The translations under genes were made by a program, and so were the position numbers. Shown here piece by piece: positions 6,696-14,642 of a stretch of 64,000 nucleotides of DNA (its first letter is position 1; each line of letters starts with the position of its first letter). The notes beneath the pieces were generated by a model. The model was not told where the DNA came from. It saw only the letters and a list, made by a program, of their open reading frames with translations, and made no database searches. Source of the DNA: Neptunomonas japonica JAMM 1380 (lineage in GTDB: Bacteria; Pseudomonadota; Gammaproteobacteria; Pseudomonadales; Balneatricaceae); assembly GCF_016592555.1 (NCBI RefSeq), contig NZ_AP014546.1, positions 1,550,001 to 1,614,000 of the forward strand, given 5' to 3'.

Positions 6696-6897
6696 GCTAA
6701 CAGTGCAAGTAAGTGTAGAAACTGTATTTCAAAAAGCGCTAACACGTGTCGTTGAAGCAATTGAAAAGGAACATGGGATTAAGATTTCTAATGTTAACTT
6801 TAGCTGGAATGACTTTACTGATACATCAATGATTAGCCATGTAAGCAAATCAAACGTATCTGAATGCGAAATAACCAGCTCATTATCTATCAAGTAG
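6688..6897 (+). CDS. Uncharacterised 69-aa early protein
   Basis: A short acidic-polar protein (MAKLTVQVSVETVFQKALTR then EAIEKEHGIKISNVNFSWND). No motif is recognised. It is supported by tight packing: its start overlaps the upstream gene, and an AGGTGA following its stop serves the next gene. Confidence 0.5.
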   Translation: MAKLTVQVSVETVFQKALTRVVEAIEKEHGIKISNVNFSWNDFTDTSMISHVSKSNVSECEITSSLSIK

Positions 6898-6907
6898 GTG
6901 AAGCCTG

Positions 6908-7345
6908 TTGAAAAAATGGACAGCTCCACCAGCAGCTAAAAAATCTAAACCCCGTAAGCCAAAAATAGATTGGGAAGGGAATGAGCAAACCGTTTTCTTC
7001 AACTGGTTACGCCTACAGCACAAAGCGGCTTTTAATATGGCCTACCACGCACCTAATGGAGGGAATCGAAGCGAATCCGAAGGGGCTCGGCTTAAGAGGC
7101 AGGGCGTAAAGGCGGGCGTTCCTGATGTGTGTATTGCTATCGCTAAGGGTGGGTATTTTGGTTTGTATATTGAGTTTAAGGCCACCCCACCAAAAAACTC
7201 AGCCGTTTCAGTAAGCCAGGGCGAGTGGCTCGCAAAATTAAATGCGCAAGGTTACAAGGCTGTTTTGTGCAAAGGGCTAGATTCAATAATGGCTGAAGTG
7301 TCTGATTATCTGAAATTACCGGCAACAGTTGTAGAAAAGGATTAG
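6908..7345 (+). CDS. VRR-NUC domain nuclease
   Basis: A 145-aa protein with TTG start at 6908, about 7 nt after TAGGTGA; no in-frame ATG precedes the conserved part. Residues about 25-125 show the VRR-NUC fold: the start helix EQTVFFNWLR, HAPNGGNRS, GVKAGVPDV (catalytic Asp) and YIEFKA (E-x-K of the PD-(D/E)xK core), then SQGEWLAKLNAQGYKAVLCKG. Such proteins act as phage structure-specific or Holliday-junction nucleases in replication and recombination. Confidence 0.88.
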   Translation: MKKWTAPPAAKKSKPRKPKIDWEGNEQTVFFNWLRLQHKAAFNMAYHAPNGGNRSESEGARLKRQGVKAGVPDVCIAIAKGGYFGLYIEFKATPPKNSAVSVSQGEWLAKLNAQGYKAVLCKGLDSIMAEVSDYLKLPATVVEKD

Positions 7346-7350
7346 CGCCG

Positions 7351-7668
7351 ATGAAAGAAAAATCAAAACCTTTAGCCGTTGTTATCCCTGATCTAATCCG
7401 TTGTGATAACCCTGCATGTCATGGGGGCGTTATTAGCGGTTTGTTTGGCAGCAAAAACCCTTGTTATAAATGTAATGGTTCTGGTCTACTGGATAAAAAC
7501 ACAGTAGAGGCGGTTGATCCTGTTTTAATGGTCTACGCGCTAACGGAACAGATAAAACAGTTACAGATAAAGATTAAAGCGTTAGAAGCAAACCAGAAGC
7601 CTTTAGAAGAGTTTCATCCTCATGCTGGTGCATCGAAAGCGCTTGGCGGTAGACGGACAATGGATTAG
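7351..7668 (+). CDS. DnaJ-type Cys-rich zinc protein, coiled-coil end
   Basis: A 105-aa protein. CDNPACHGG at about residues 18-26 and CYKCNGSG at about 38-45 resemble half of a DnaJ cysteine-rich region. A short coiled coil follows (EQIKQLQIKIKALEANQ, about 66-82). No J-domain is present. Function unknown; its early-operon location next to the probable late antiterminator is the only context. Confidence 0.6.
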   Translation: MKEKSKPLAVVIPDLIRCDNPACHGGVISGLFGSKNPCYKCNGSGLLDKNTVEAVDPVLMVYALTEQIKQLQIKIKALEANQKPLEEFHPHAGASKALGGRRTMD

Positions 7669-7678
7669 CGGGTGATTA

Positions 7679-8143
7679 ATGGATAGTGACGTTATTGAAA
7701 TAGTAGATAGGCATATATCTCTGCTTTCTGTAGATGCCATTAATAGCGAGATCGGATTCAGAGGTGCTCCGAATATAATCAATCAGCTAATAATCTGCAA
7801 AGGCTGCCTGCCTCGCAGTGATGGGTGTATTGGCGCGCACGACGATAACATGGTCAATAAGGTTGATTCGATGCTAAAACCTATTGTTAGTAAATATAGC
7901 TGGTGGTGTGATGGATGTATGAAACTATTAAAAAACCAAAATAGCGATAGCCCGTATTGGTGTCTAATAGCTGAGGTTTATTTATCATCTCGCCCAAACC
8001 GAGCAACCGGCAAAAGCAGCCATACGCAAGCAGATATTGCCGCGATAGTGGGTCTTAGTCGCTCGTCGTATCAAGCAAACGTGAGCAAAGGCGCTCAATT
8101 CATTAAACAATTGGTAGATTTACGCAGCATTGAGGCTGCTTAA
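7679..8143 (+). CDS. Probable Q-like late antiterminator
   Basis: A 154-aa protein, last gene of the early block and directly before a promoter/terminator leader and the lysis genes, the position of gene Q. Two cysteine pairs (CKGC at about 41-44, CDGC at about 80-83) could bind zinc, as in Q21/Q82-type proteins. The C-terminal part contains a helix-turn-helix-like segment HTQADIAAIVGLSRSSYQANV. The call rests mostly on position and these motifs, so another late activator (RinA or DUF1133 type) is possible. Confidence 0.5.
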   Translation: MDSDVIEIVDRHISLLSVDAINSEIGFRGAPNIINQLIICKGCLPRSDGCIGAHDDNMVNKVDSMLKPIVSKYSWWCDGCMKLLKNQNSDSPYWCLIAEVYLSSRPNRATGKSSHTQADIAAIVGLSRSSYQANVSKGAQFIKQLVDLRSIEAA

Positions 8144-8215
8144 TAATTTATTTTGATTTATTAATTTAGAGCCTTGATTTATCAGGGCTGAAAGAGTACT
8201 GTATTTTGTATTGTA

Positions 8216-8245
8216 GGAGAGTTGCGAAAGCGCTCTCTTTTTTTA
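8216..8245 (+). terminator. Intrinsic terminator after early operon
   Basis: Arms ggagag/ctctct around a GAAA tetraloop (one bulged T) are followed by seven T residues at 8238-8244. It lies about 75 bp after the Q-like stop codon and should end early transcripts. Confidence 0.7.
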
Positions 8246-8453
8246 TGCCTGCAATTTCGCGACAGAACTTAATCCAGCGGGGTGAGTCATGTAAATTTAT
8301 TGTTGTGGTTCGGGTTTATCTAACGGCCTGATCATCAAATGTTAGGCGTGCGCAGCGACATATCCCGCACGGTGGCCGATAGGCATGGATTGAAATAGGT
8401 TGGGGTGGCATCCCATTTGCGCGTTCAGCTTGCCGTACATATATGTCTTTTAG
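8246..8453 (+). promoter_or_regulatory. Late-operon leader region
   Basis: About 210 bp without a convincing gene between two terminators and ahead of the lysis genes. In lambdoid phages this place holds the late promoter, the Q-utilisation site and a terminated leader RNA. TTGATT (8174-8179) with a poor TACTGT 17 bp later is one weak promoter candidate just upstream. No better one was identified by eye. Confidence 0.4.
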
Positions 8454-8478
8454 AGCCTCGCTTATGCGGGGCTTTTTT
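8454..8478 (+). terminator. Leader terminator, tR'-like
   Basis: AGCCTCGC / GCGGGGCT arms around TTAT, followed by six T residues, 25 bp before the first lysis gene. A terminator between the presumed late promoter and all late genes implies that an antiterminator must act. Confidence 0.75.
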
Positions 8479-8502
8479 GTGCCTCCTATTTAGAGAATGT
8501 TT

Positions 8503-8718
8503 ATGTCAGACGAACGGATACAGCTGCTCGAATGGAAAGTAGGTGAGCATTCGTCTGCTATCAAAGAGCTGCGAGCTGATCACCATAAACTCAGCAATGC
8601 GCTTGTTGGAATACAGAATTCATTGAAACAGATTAAATGGACTGTGCTTGGCGCTGTGCTTTATGCAATGGCTACTGAGGTTGGTTTGCTTAATGCTATC
8701 AAGGCGGTGCTGGTGTAA
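8503..8718 (+). CDS. XhlA-like holin-associated protein
   Basis: A 71-aa protein from ATG 8503 (AGAGA 6 nt upstream); an ATG two codons earlier has poor spacing. Residues about 1-45 form a coiled coil (LEWKVGEHSSAIKELRADHHKL), followed by one membrane helix (WTVLGAVLYAMATEVGLLNAI). This is the layout of haemolysin XhlA/phage holin-partner proteins that anchor in the inner membrane. First gene of the lysis cassette; its stop overlaps the endolysin start (TAATG). Confidence 0.65.
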   Translation: MSDERIQLLEWKVGEHSSAIKELRADHHKLSNALVGIQNSLKQIKWTVLGAVLYAMATEVGLLNAIKAVLV

Positions 8719-9095
8719 TGGGTGATCTAAGCAAAGATTTCAGCAGGAATGAGTTTTCCTGCAAGTGCGGCTGCGGTTTGGATGATGTGAATCCTGCGCT
8801 TATCACTGTGCTGCAAGATCTAAGGGATTGGTTTCGCCAGCCGGTCACTATTAATTCCGGTTGTCGATGCTATGACCACAATGAAGCGGTTCAAAAGAAA
8901 GCTAACCCAAATTACATAGCGAATTCCTCTAAGTCACAGCACATGCTTTGTGCTGCTGCTGACATTGTTGTCAAGGGGATATCAGCGGGCGAAGTAAGTA
9001 GGCATCTCGATATTCAATATCCTAACCAATGCGGCATTGGTTCATATAACAGCTTTACACATATAGATGTTAGACAGCGCAAGGCCAGGTGGTGA
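8718..9095 (+). CDS. M15-type peptidase endolysin
   Basis: A 125-aa protein of the Peptidase_M15_3 type, a D-Ala-D-Ala carboxypeptidase-like fold that cuts peptidoglycan cross-links. Zinc ligands are visible in order: His in SKSQHMLCAAADIV (about 75), Asp eight residues later, and His in FTHIDVR (about 116). SGCRCYDHNE at about 47-56 is the usual segment before the metal site. There is no signal peptide, so export depends on the holin. Start overlaps the XhlA-like stop. Confidence 0.88.
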   Translation: MGDLSKDFSRNEFSCKCGCGLDDVNPALITVLQDLRDWFRQPVTINSGCRCYDHNEAVQKKANPNYIANSSKSQHMLCAAADIVVKGISAGEVSRHLDIQYPNQCGIGSYNSFTHIDVRQRKARW

Positions 9096-9098
9096 TAT

Positions 9099-9419
9099 AT
9101 GAGCGACTACAAAGGCAGCTATCAAACGTTTGGTAGAACAACTGTTGAGAAGCGGCATTCGTGCCCGCTCTGCTTTCGTTATGTGCTGCGGCTGGATTTT
9201 GTTGATGAGTCTTCTTTTGCAGCAACTGTTACCGTTGAGGACAGGCCCACGGCGAATGATGGTAGTCGCACTATGTATGTATGCATTGCGCTCTCTCAAA
9301 AGCCGGGTAACGGCCACCTCACACGAATGATTGCTGATACACGTCAGTACTTTAAAGATGAGGGTTATACGCACGCTGAATACGTGATTGATAAAGAACA
9401 ACAACGGATAGAGTTATGA
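9099..9419 (+). CDS. Uncharacterised lysis-cassette protein
   Basis: A 106-aa soluble protein. It contains HSCPLCFRY at about residues 20-28 and a beta-rich middle, ending in a helix DTRQYFKDEGYTHAEYVI. No family recognised. It sits between the endolysin and a holin-like gene and overlaps the latter by 4 bp (ATGA), so it belongs to the late lysis operon. Confidence 0.55.
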   Translation: MSDYKGSYQTFGRTTVEKRHSCPLCFRYVLRLDFVDESSFAATVTVEDRPTANDGSRTMYVCIALSQKPGNGHLTRMIADTRQYFKDEGYTHAEYVIDKEQQRIEL

Positions 9420-9604
9420 CCGCAGACAATCGTTATCGAAGCCGTAAGTTTTGGCTGGCTGCTACCGCGTCATTAGTTTCTCATGCCGCTTTGTTATCTT
9501 CCGGCATGACTGGCGCGGACTGGGTGTCAGCTCAAGCCCTCATCCTTATGGTGTATAACGGCGCTAACGTAGGGGAAGCTTATGCCATTAAGACTACTAA
9601 GTAG
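9416..9604 (+). CDS. Small holin-like membrane protein
   Basis: A 62-aa protein with a basic N-terminus (DNRYRSRKFW) and two hydrophobic stretches (WLAATASLVSHAALLSSGM and WVSAQALILMVYNGANVGEAY). The size, charge pattern and position between endolysin and spanins fit a class II holin that opens the inner membrane. It overlaps the Rz-like gene by 23 bp. Confidence 0.55.
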   Translation: MTADNRYRSRKFWLAATASLVSHAALLSSGMTGADWVSAQALILMVYNGANVGEAYAIKTTK

Positions 9605-9941
9605 TTTCCTCGCATCTAAGGTGACCACCATTGTTCTTATGCTTATGCTTATGCTTATGCTTTTGCTAAGCGGTGGCGCTTGGTTCATCTACTCAGAGCT
9701 ACAGGCTAAGGCTGTTATCGCAAAAGAACTTAAGGATATCAAAGACAACCAAGCGGCTGTTAATGCTGCTGATCATGGCTTAGTGCAGGTTGAGGCAGTA
9801 CTTAAACGTAATGCAGAACAGATCAAAGCGGCGGTACGGCATGCGACCAATACAAACACTAATGATCTTACTGATGAGTCTATCAGTATCATCCTGTGCT
9901 CTAACGGACTGGCTCACCCCTCGGCGTGTAGTGATCCCTGA
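9582..9941 (+). CDS. Rz-like inner-membrane spanin
   Basis: A 119-aa protein with one N-terminal membrane helix (about 10-36, containing an LM dipeptide run) and a periplasmic helical or coiled-coil part (ELQAKAVIAKELKDIKDNQAAVNA). This is the i-spanin layout. The i-spanin pairs with the outer-membrane lipoprotein encoded in an overlapping frame to fuse the two membranes at lysis. The hydrophobic run is encoded by a hexanucleotide repeat. Confidence 0.8.
   Translation: MPLRLLSSFLASKVTTIVLMLMLMLMLLLSGGAWFIYSELQAKAVIAKELKDIKDNQAAVNAADHGLVQVEAVLKRNAEQIKAAVRHATNTNTNDLTDESISIILCSNGLAHPSACSDP
9636..9665 (+). repeat. CTTATG hexanucleotide tandem repeat
   Basis: Four perfect copies of CTTATG (9636-9659) are followed by one variant, CTTTTG. 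Each copy adds Leu-Met to the Rz-like membrane helix. Changes in copy number would stay in frame and alter helix length. Confidence 0.85.
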
Positions 9942-10110
9942 TCGATACCTAGCCGACTGCCATCAGCCATTAGCAATGGGATTCAGTAAGCAGTTATTAC
10001 TTGAGTGGGGATTAGACCAGCATGAAGCGAGTGATCTTTGTAATGCTCGCCTGCTATGTGCTCGTGAGATTAATAGCGGACGAATTAAAGACTGCAAGGT
10101 TAAGGAGTAA
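9841..10110 (+). CDS. Rz1-like outer-membrane spanin lipoprotein
   Basis: An 89-aa protein from ATG 9841, read in another frame inside the end of the Rz-like gene. A lipoprotein signal MRPIQTLMILLMSLSVSSC has lipobox VSSC with the Cys at residue 19. Then comes the proline-containing WLTPRRVVIPDRYLADC segment typical of Rz1. It is longer than lambda Rz1, with about 45 extra C-terminal residues. Nested Rz/Rz1 organisation is known for lambdoid phages. Confidence 0.82.
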   Translation: MRPIQTLMILLMSLSVSSCALTDWLTPRRVVIPDRYLADCHQPLAMGFSKQLLLEWGLDQHEASDLCNARLLCAREINSGRIKDCKVKE

Positions 10111-10114
10111 AAGT

Positions 10115-10495
10115 ATGCCGCCACGGACGCCGAAGGCATGCAGGCTGCAAGGATGCCGTCACACAACACAACATAAGCACGGCTACTGTGATGAGCACGC
10201 GCATAAGGCAGAGCGCAAGGCGTGGGCTAACTCAGGGAAAGGTAGAGGCGGCAGACCTTGGCGACGTAAGCGCGACATAGTTAAAGCTAATGCTGATGGG
10301 CTGTGTGTCTTGTGTCGATTGAAGAGAATTATTTCGACAGGTTCTGTCTGTGATCACATCGTGCCAGAGGCCGAGGGCGGCTCGTCAGACATAAGTAATC
10401 TTCAATGGTTGTGTGTGCCTTGTCACGACGAGAAAACCGCTAAGGAATCAAAGCGTGGAGTATCACGCACGCCCACAAGGGGAGGGGCGGGGTAA
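10115..10495 (+). CDS. HNH endonuclease
   Basis: A 126-aa protein from ATG 10115, with AAGGAG about 7 nt upstream. A basic N-terminus with CRLQGCRHTT...YCDEH is followed by the HNH motif: CVLCRLKRI at about 67-75, VCDHIVPEAEGGSSDISNLQ at about 82-101, and CVPCHDEKT. It lies just before the terminase genes, where HK97-type phages carry an HNH protein that works with terminase in packaging. Confidence 0.9.
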   Translation: MPPRTPKACRLQGCRHTTQHKHGYCDEHAHKAERKAWANSGKGRGGRPWRRKRDIVKANADGLCVLCRLKRIISTGSVCDHIVPEAEGGSSDISNLQWLCVPCHDEKTAKESKRGVSRTPTRGGAG

Positions 10496-10581
10496 ATCTC
10501 TACAGCCTGCGCACACGGACACCGTCCCCCTTGGTCACATTTTTATGTGTCTAAAATTAAAAACTGAAACCGGTGATGATC

Positions 10582-11049
10582 ATGGGCGGAAAATCAGCGG
10601 TGCCTGGTCGTGGCCGAAAGCCAAAACCGAATTCTAAAAAACAGCTTTCTGGTAGCCGTAACGCTAACGATAACGCTGTTGAGTTTGATCTGATTACTAA
10701 TATCGATCCTCCTGTTTGGCTTGATGAGCTCGGCCAAGGCATGTGGAAAACAGTTGTTCCCCATCTCTGTAAAGAAAAAGTTTTAGCGGTTACCGATCTA
10801 CATAACGTCGAAGCCTTCTGTTCTGCTTATTCAACCTTCCGCGCGGCTGAAGTTCACATCACTGAGAACGGTCTTGTGGTCGCGGGCGCTACGGGCGGCC
10901 CAATGAAAAACCCAGCTTGCACGGTTAAGAATGAATCACTTCGACAAATGACAATGTACGGCGCAGCGCTTGGGCTTGATCCAGCATCACGCGGTCGATT
11001 AATGGGCACAGGCGGCAAAGAAAAGGGGAATGATTTCGAGGGTTTCTAA
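10582..11049 (+). CDS. terS: Terminase small subunit, P27 family
   Basis: A 155-aa protein. The basic start GKSAVPGRGRKPKPNSKKQLSGSRN and later VTDLHNVEAFCSAYSTFRAAE are typical of P27-family small terminases that recognise the packaging site. The end carries the small-subunit tail LGLDPASRGRLMG. Candidate starts are GTG 10573, ATG 10576 and ATG 10582; no clear ribosome site decides. A cos or pac site may lie in the 86 bp upstream. Confidence 0.88.
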   Translation: MGGKSAVPGRGRKPKPNSKKQLSGSRNANDNAVEFDLITNIDPPVWLDELGQGMWKTVVPHLCKEKVLAVTDLHNVEAFCSAYSTFRAAEVHITENGLVVAGATGGPMKNPACTVKNESLRQMTMYGAALGLDPASRGRLMGTGGKEKGNDFEGF

Positions 11050-11052
11050 TAC

Positions 11053-12780
11053 ATGGCTAGTTATCCCAACGTCAACGCGGCGAACAAATACGCCCGGGAT
11101 GTTGTTGGTGGCCGTATTCTTGTTTGTCGATATATACAGTTAGCATGCCAGCGACACCTCAACGACTTAAAAGCAGCGGAATCAAGATCATTTAAATTCA
11201 ATTTTGATCGTGATGCGGCTGAACGTGTTTGTGTATTTGTTCAAAAGCTTCCTCATACGAAAGGAAAGTGGGCGCGTGAACGACTCAGAATAAAGCTTGA
11301 GCCATGGCAGTTGTTCCAATTTTGTTGTGTGTTTGGCTGGAAGATAAAGAAAAGCGGTTTTAGAAGATTCCGCGAAGCTTACTCAGAGATCCCGCGTAAA
11401 AACGGAAAGTCTGCGATTGGTGCCGGCGCTGCGCTCTATATGTTCGCTGCAGATGGTGAAGCAGGCGCAGAAGTTTATGCCGGCGCAACAACAGAAAAGC
11501 AAGCCTGGGAAGTTTTCCGTCCTGCTCGGTTGATGTGCCTTCGTACTCCTGATTTAACCAGTTATTTCGGTATCGATGTAAACGCTAAAAACCTGAATAG
11601 ACCCGCTGATGATTCGCGCTTTGAACCGCTGATAGGTGATCCTGGCGATGGTTCCTCGCCTTCATGTGCAATTGCTGATGAACGGCACGAACACAAAGAT
11701 AATGCTTTGTACGATACGATGATATCAGGCATGGGTGCGCGTGATCAGCCGTTGATATGGGCTATTACCACATCCGGCTTTGATATCGCTGGGCCTTGTT
11801 ATGATGACCGCCGCCGAGTGATAGAAATGCTCGAAGGCACCACACCAGACGACGAGCTTTTTGGTGTTATTTATACGGTAGATCCTGAAGACGATTGGAC
11901 CACACCTCAAGCACTGCGCAAAGCTAACCCAAATATGGGCGTTTCTGTTAGTGAAGAGTTTCTTTTAAATCAGCAACAGCGCGCCATACGAAACCCACGT
12001 TTAGCCAACACCTTCAAAACAAAACATCTTGATTTATGGGTATCCAGCAAAAGCGCCTTTTTCAACATGGAAGAGTGGAAAGCGTGCGAGGATTTAACCC
12101 TAACGCCTGAAATGTTCGCGGGTGAAGATAGCTATTTAGGGGCCGATTTAGCGCGCAAACTCGACATGAACTCAGTCCCTCGGATATTCGCTCGAGAGAT
12201 TGATAGCAAACTTCACTACTACTGTGTCGCGCCGCGCTTCTTTGTACCGTATGACACCGCTTTTGATACCGACAACAAGCGCATGGCCGACCGTTTCCAA
12301 GGATGGGTTAACAAGGATCTGATGATTCTTACTGATGGCGCAGAGATTGACTACCGCGAAATACTGCACGAAGTCTTAGGCATGCGCGACACCGCACCGA
12401 TCAAATCAATCGCAATCGACCCTTCAGGTGCAACCAACCTAAGTCATCATTTAATGGATGAAGGCATAGAAGCGATAACGATCACGCAGAACTACACCAA
12501 CATGAGCGACCCCATGAAAGAACTCGAAGCCGCCATTAAAACAGGCCGGTTTCATCATGACGGTAACCCAATAATGACCTGGTGTATTTCCAACGTAGTC
12601 GCTAAATACCTACCCGGCAATGACGACATAGTGCGGGCAGTCAAAGAAGGAAACGACAACAAGATAGATGGCGCAGTAGCGCTCATCATGGCGATAGGTC
12701 GGGCTCTGCTTGATCACAACACGCCGCACGAAGATGACATTTCTGATCATCTCGAAACATACGGAATCAGGACACTTTAA
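11053..12780 (+). CDS. terL: Terminase large subunit (HK97-type)
   Basis: A 575-aa protein. The N-terminal ATPase has an atypical Walker A in [12 protein letters not shown] (about residues 112-123) and Walker [12 protein letters not shown] (about 205-215). The C-terminal RNase-H-like nuclease shows acidic residues in [11 protein letters not shown] (about 362-372) and AIDPSGATN (about 454-462). It cuts the concatemer and pumps DNA into the prohead. Full length, with no frameshift seen. Confidence 0.95.
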   Translation: MASYPNVNAANKYARDVVGGRILVCRYIQLACQRHLNDLKAAESRSFKFNFDRDAAERVCVFVQKLPHTKGKWARERLRIKLEPWQLFQFCCVFGWKIKKSGFRRFREAYSEIPRKNGKSAIGAGAALYMFAADGEAGAEVYAGATTEKQAWEVFRPARLMCLRTPDLTSYFGIDVNAKNLNRPADDSRFEPLIGDPGDGSSPSCAIADERHEHKDNALYDTMISGMGARDQPLIWAITTSGFDIAGPCYDDRRRVIEMLEGTTPDDELFGVIYTVDPEDDWTTPQALRKANPNMGVSVSEEFLLNQQQRAIRNPRLANTFKTKHLDLWVSSKSAFFNMEEWKACEDLTLTPEMFAGEDSYLGADLARKLDMNSVPRIFAREIDSKLHYYCVAPRFFVPYDTAFDTDNKRMADRFQGWVNKDLMILTDGAEIDYREILHEVLGMRDTAPIKSIAIDPSGATNLSHHLMDEGIEAITITQNYTNMSDPMKELEAAIKTGRFHHDGNPIMTWCISNVVAKYLPGNDDIVRAVKEGNDNKIDGAVALIMAIGRALLDHNTPHEDDISDHLETYGIRTL

Positions 12781-12782
12781 TA

Positions 12783-14000
12783 ATGGGCTTACTTTCTTGG
12801 TTCGGTCGTAAATCATCGACACAAATCATAGATACACCAGAAAAGCTGGCCGCCGCTATTGGTTACGGACACGACACCTACACGGGCCGCGCCGTTTCAG
12901 GCCAGCAAGCCTTACAGTTAACCACTGTTTTCGCGTGTATCCGTGTGCTTTCTGAGTCGATGGGCATGCTTCCTTGTAAGCTTTTCGAGCAAACCAACAA
13001 CACACGCACGCCAGCCACAAAGCATAAACTCTATTCGCTGTTAACCATCGCACCCAATAACTACATGACCGCCCAAGAGTTTTGGGAATTGCTTATGGTG
13101 TGCCTATGTTTGCGCGGTAATTTTTACGCCTACAAAGTAAAAGTGATGGGCGAAGTTGTTGAGCTTCTACCGATTGACCCAGGCAGGGTATCCCCAAAGC
13201 TCGGCGATAATTACGAACCGGTTTATACCGTCACATTTAAAGACGGAACAACCGAAACACTCACACAAGATGATATTTGGCATGTTCGTACCTTAACCCT
13301 CGATGGGCTGGTTGGCCTTAACCCGGTAGCGTATGCGCGTGAAGCGATAGCGTTAGGGCTGGCCACAGAAGAACATGGCGCCAGAATGTTTAAAAACGGC
13401 GCAACGCCTACCGGAATACTGCAAACCGCAAACCAGTTATCAGAGCCGGCATTCAATCGCGTTCGGGACCAGTTTCAAGAAAACCATCAAGGCATGGCAA
13501 ACAGCCATAAACCTATGATTTTAGAAATGGGACTTGATTGGAAGCCGATTAGCTTAAACGCTGAAGATTCACAGTTTCTTGAAACCCGTAAATTTCAACG
13601 TGATGAGATATGCGCTATTTATCGCGTTCCTCCTCACTTGGTAGCTAACCTAGAAAAAGCCTCTTTCAATAACATTGAAGAGTTGGGTTTGAGCTTCGTG
13701 AACTACGGGCTTGTTTCATACATGACTCGTATCGAAAGCCGTATCAATACCGGATTGCTCAAGCCGTCAGACAGAGGCCGCTATTATGCCAAGTTCAATG
13801 CGGCCGCATTGCTGCGAGGTAATCTAAAAGCCCGTTTCGAATCCTACGGGCAAGGCATTAACTGGGGGATTTTAAGCCCTAATGACTGCCGGGAACTAGA
13901 AGATATGAACCCGCGTGAAGGCGGTGACCTTTACCTAACACCGCTTAATATGACTACACAACCGGAGAGCAATAACAATGCTGACAAAGAAAAGGCTTGA
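12783..14000 (+). CDS. Portal protein (HK97 gp3 family)
   Basis: A 405-aa protein forming the dodecameric DNA entry ring of the capsid. Family signature seen: TVFACIRVLSESMGMLPCKLF near the start, FWELLMVCLCLRGNFYAY, and the C-terminal half with PPHLVANLEKASFNNIEELG and the final LSPNDCRELEDMNP. Its 3' end overlaps the protease gene by 23 bp, the usual HK97 order. Confidence 0.95.
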   Translation: MGLLSWFGRKSSTQIIDTPEKLAAAIGYGHDTYTGRAVSGQQALQLTTVFACIRVLSESMGMLPCKLFEQTNNTRTPATKHKLYSLLTIAPNNYMTAQEFWELLMVCLCLRGNFYAYKVKVMGEVVELLPIDPGRVSPKLGDNYEPVYTVTFKDGTTETLTQDDIWHVRTLTLDGLVGLNPVAYAREAIALGLATEEHGARMFKNGATPTGILQTANQLSEPAFNRVRDQFQENHQGMANSHKPMILEMGLDWKPISLNAEDSQFLETRKFQRDEICAIYRVPPHLVANLEKASFNNIEELGLSFVNYGLVSYMTRIESRINTGLLKPSDRGRYYAKFNAAALLRGNLKARFESYGQGINWGILSPNDCRELEDMNPREGGDLYLTPLNMTTQPESNNNADKEKA

Positions 14001-14640
14001 TGTTGCCCTTAACATTAAGAGCGTAAGCGACACAGGCGAGTTTGAAGGTTACGGCTCTGTGTTTGGTGTTAAAGATAGCCAAATGGATATTGTTGTACGT
14101 GGCGCGTTTGAGAAAAGTTTATCGACTTGGAAAGAGAAAGGCCGGTTACCTGCGCTACTGTGGCAGCACAACATGAACGAGCCAATCGGTATCTACACCG
14201 AAATGAAAGAAGATGATACCGGCTTATATGTTAAAGGGCGCTTGCTGGTGGATGATGACCCGTTAGCAAAACGCGCACACGCCCATATGAAAGCCGGTTC
14301 GCTTTCTGGTATGTCGATTGGTTACATGCTGAATGACTACGACTACGACAGCGAAAAAGACGCTTTCATCTTAAAAGAACTCGACTTATGGGAAGTCTCA
14401 CTCGTTACCTTCCCCTCTAACGATGAAGCACGTATTTCCAATGTAAAAAATGCACTGGATCACGGAACTATTCCGCGACCTAGTGAAATAGAGAGAACCC
14501 TGCGAGAGGTTGGGTTTTCACGTTCGCAAGCTAAAAGCTTTATGGCTAATGGCTTTAGTGCGCTGGAGCTGCGAGACGCAGACACAGATAAAGCACTGCA
14601 ATCCCTTAAAACACTTTCCAACCTCTTTACGGAGAAATAA
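13978..14640 (+). CDS. Prohead protease (HK97 gp4 family)
   Basis: A 220-aa U35-type serine protease that trims the capsid protein's delta domain during maturation. Catalytic His is in LLWQHNMNEPIG (about residue 62), and the Ser region is AGSLSGMSIGY (about 108-118). The ELDLWEVSLVTFPSN segment (about 138-152) is a conserved family end. It lies between portal and capsid as expected. Confidence 0.94.
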   Translation: MLTKKRLDVALNIKSVSDTGEFEGYGSVFGVKDSQMDIVVRGAFEKSLSTWKEKGRLPALLWQHNMNEPIGIYTEMKEDDTGLYVKGRLLVDDDPLAKRAHAHMKAGSLSGMSIGYMLNDYDYDSEKDAFILKELDLWEVSLVTFPSNDEARISNVKNALDHGTIPRPSEIERTLREVGFSRSQAKSFMANGFSALELRDADTDKALQSLKTLSNLFTEK

Positions 14641-14642
14641 TC

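Noticed and set aside
8319..8346. TCTAAC...GTTAGGC in the late leader looks like attC ends
   Set aside because: The pieces are only about 27 bp apart with no pairing arms; a chance short inverted repeat.
9042..9404. A 120-codon frame on the minus strand across the endolysin end and the next gene
   Set aside because: It is antisense to two well-packed late genes, has no ribosome site, and its peptide looks random.
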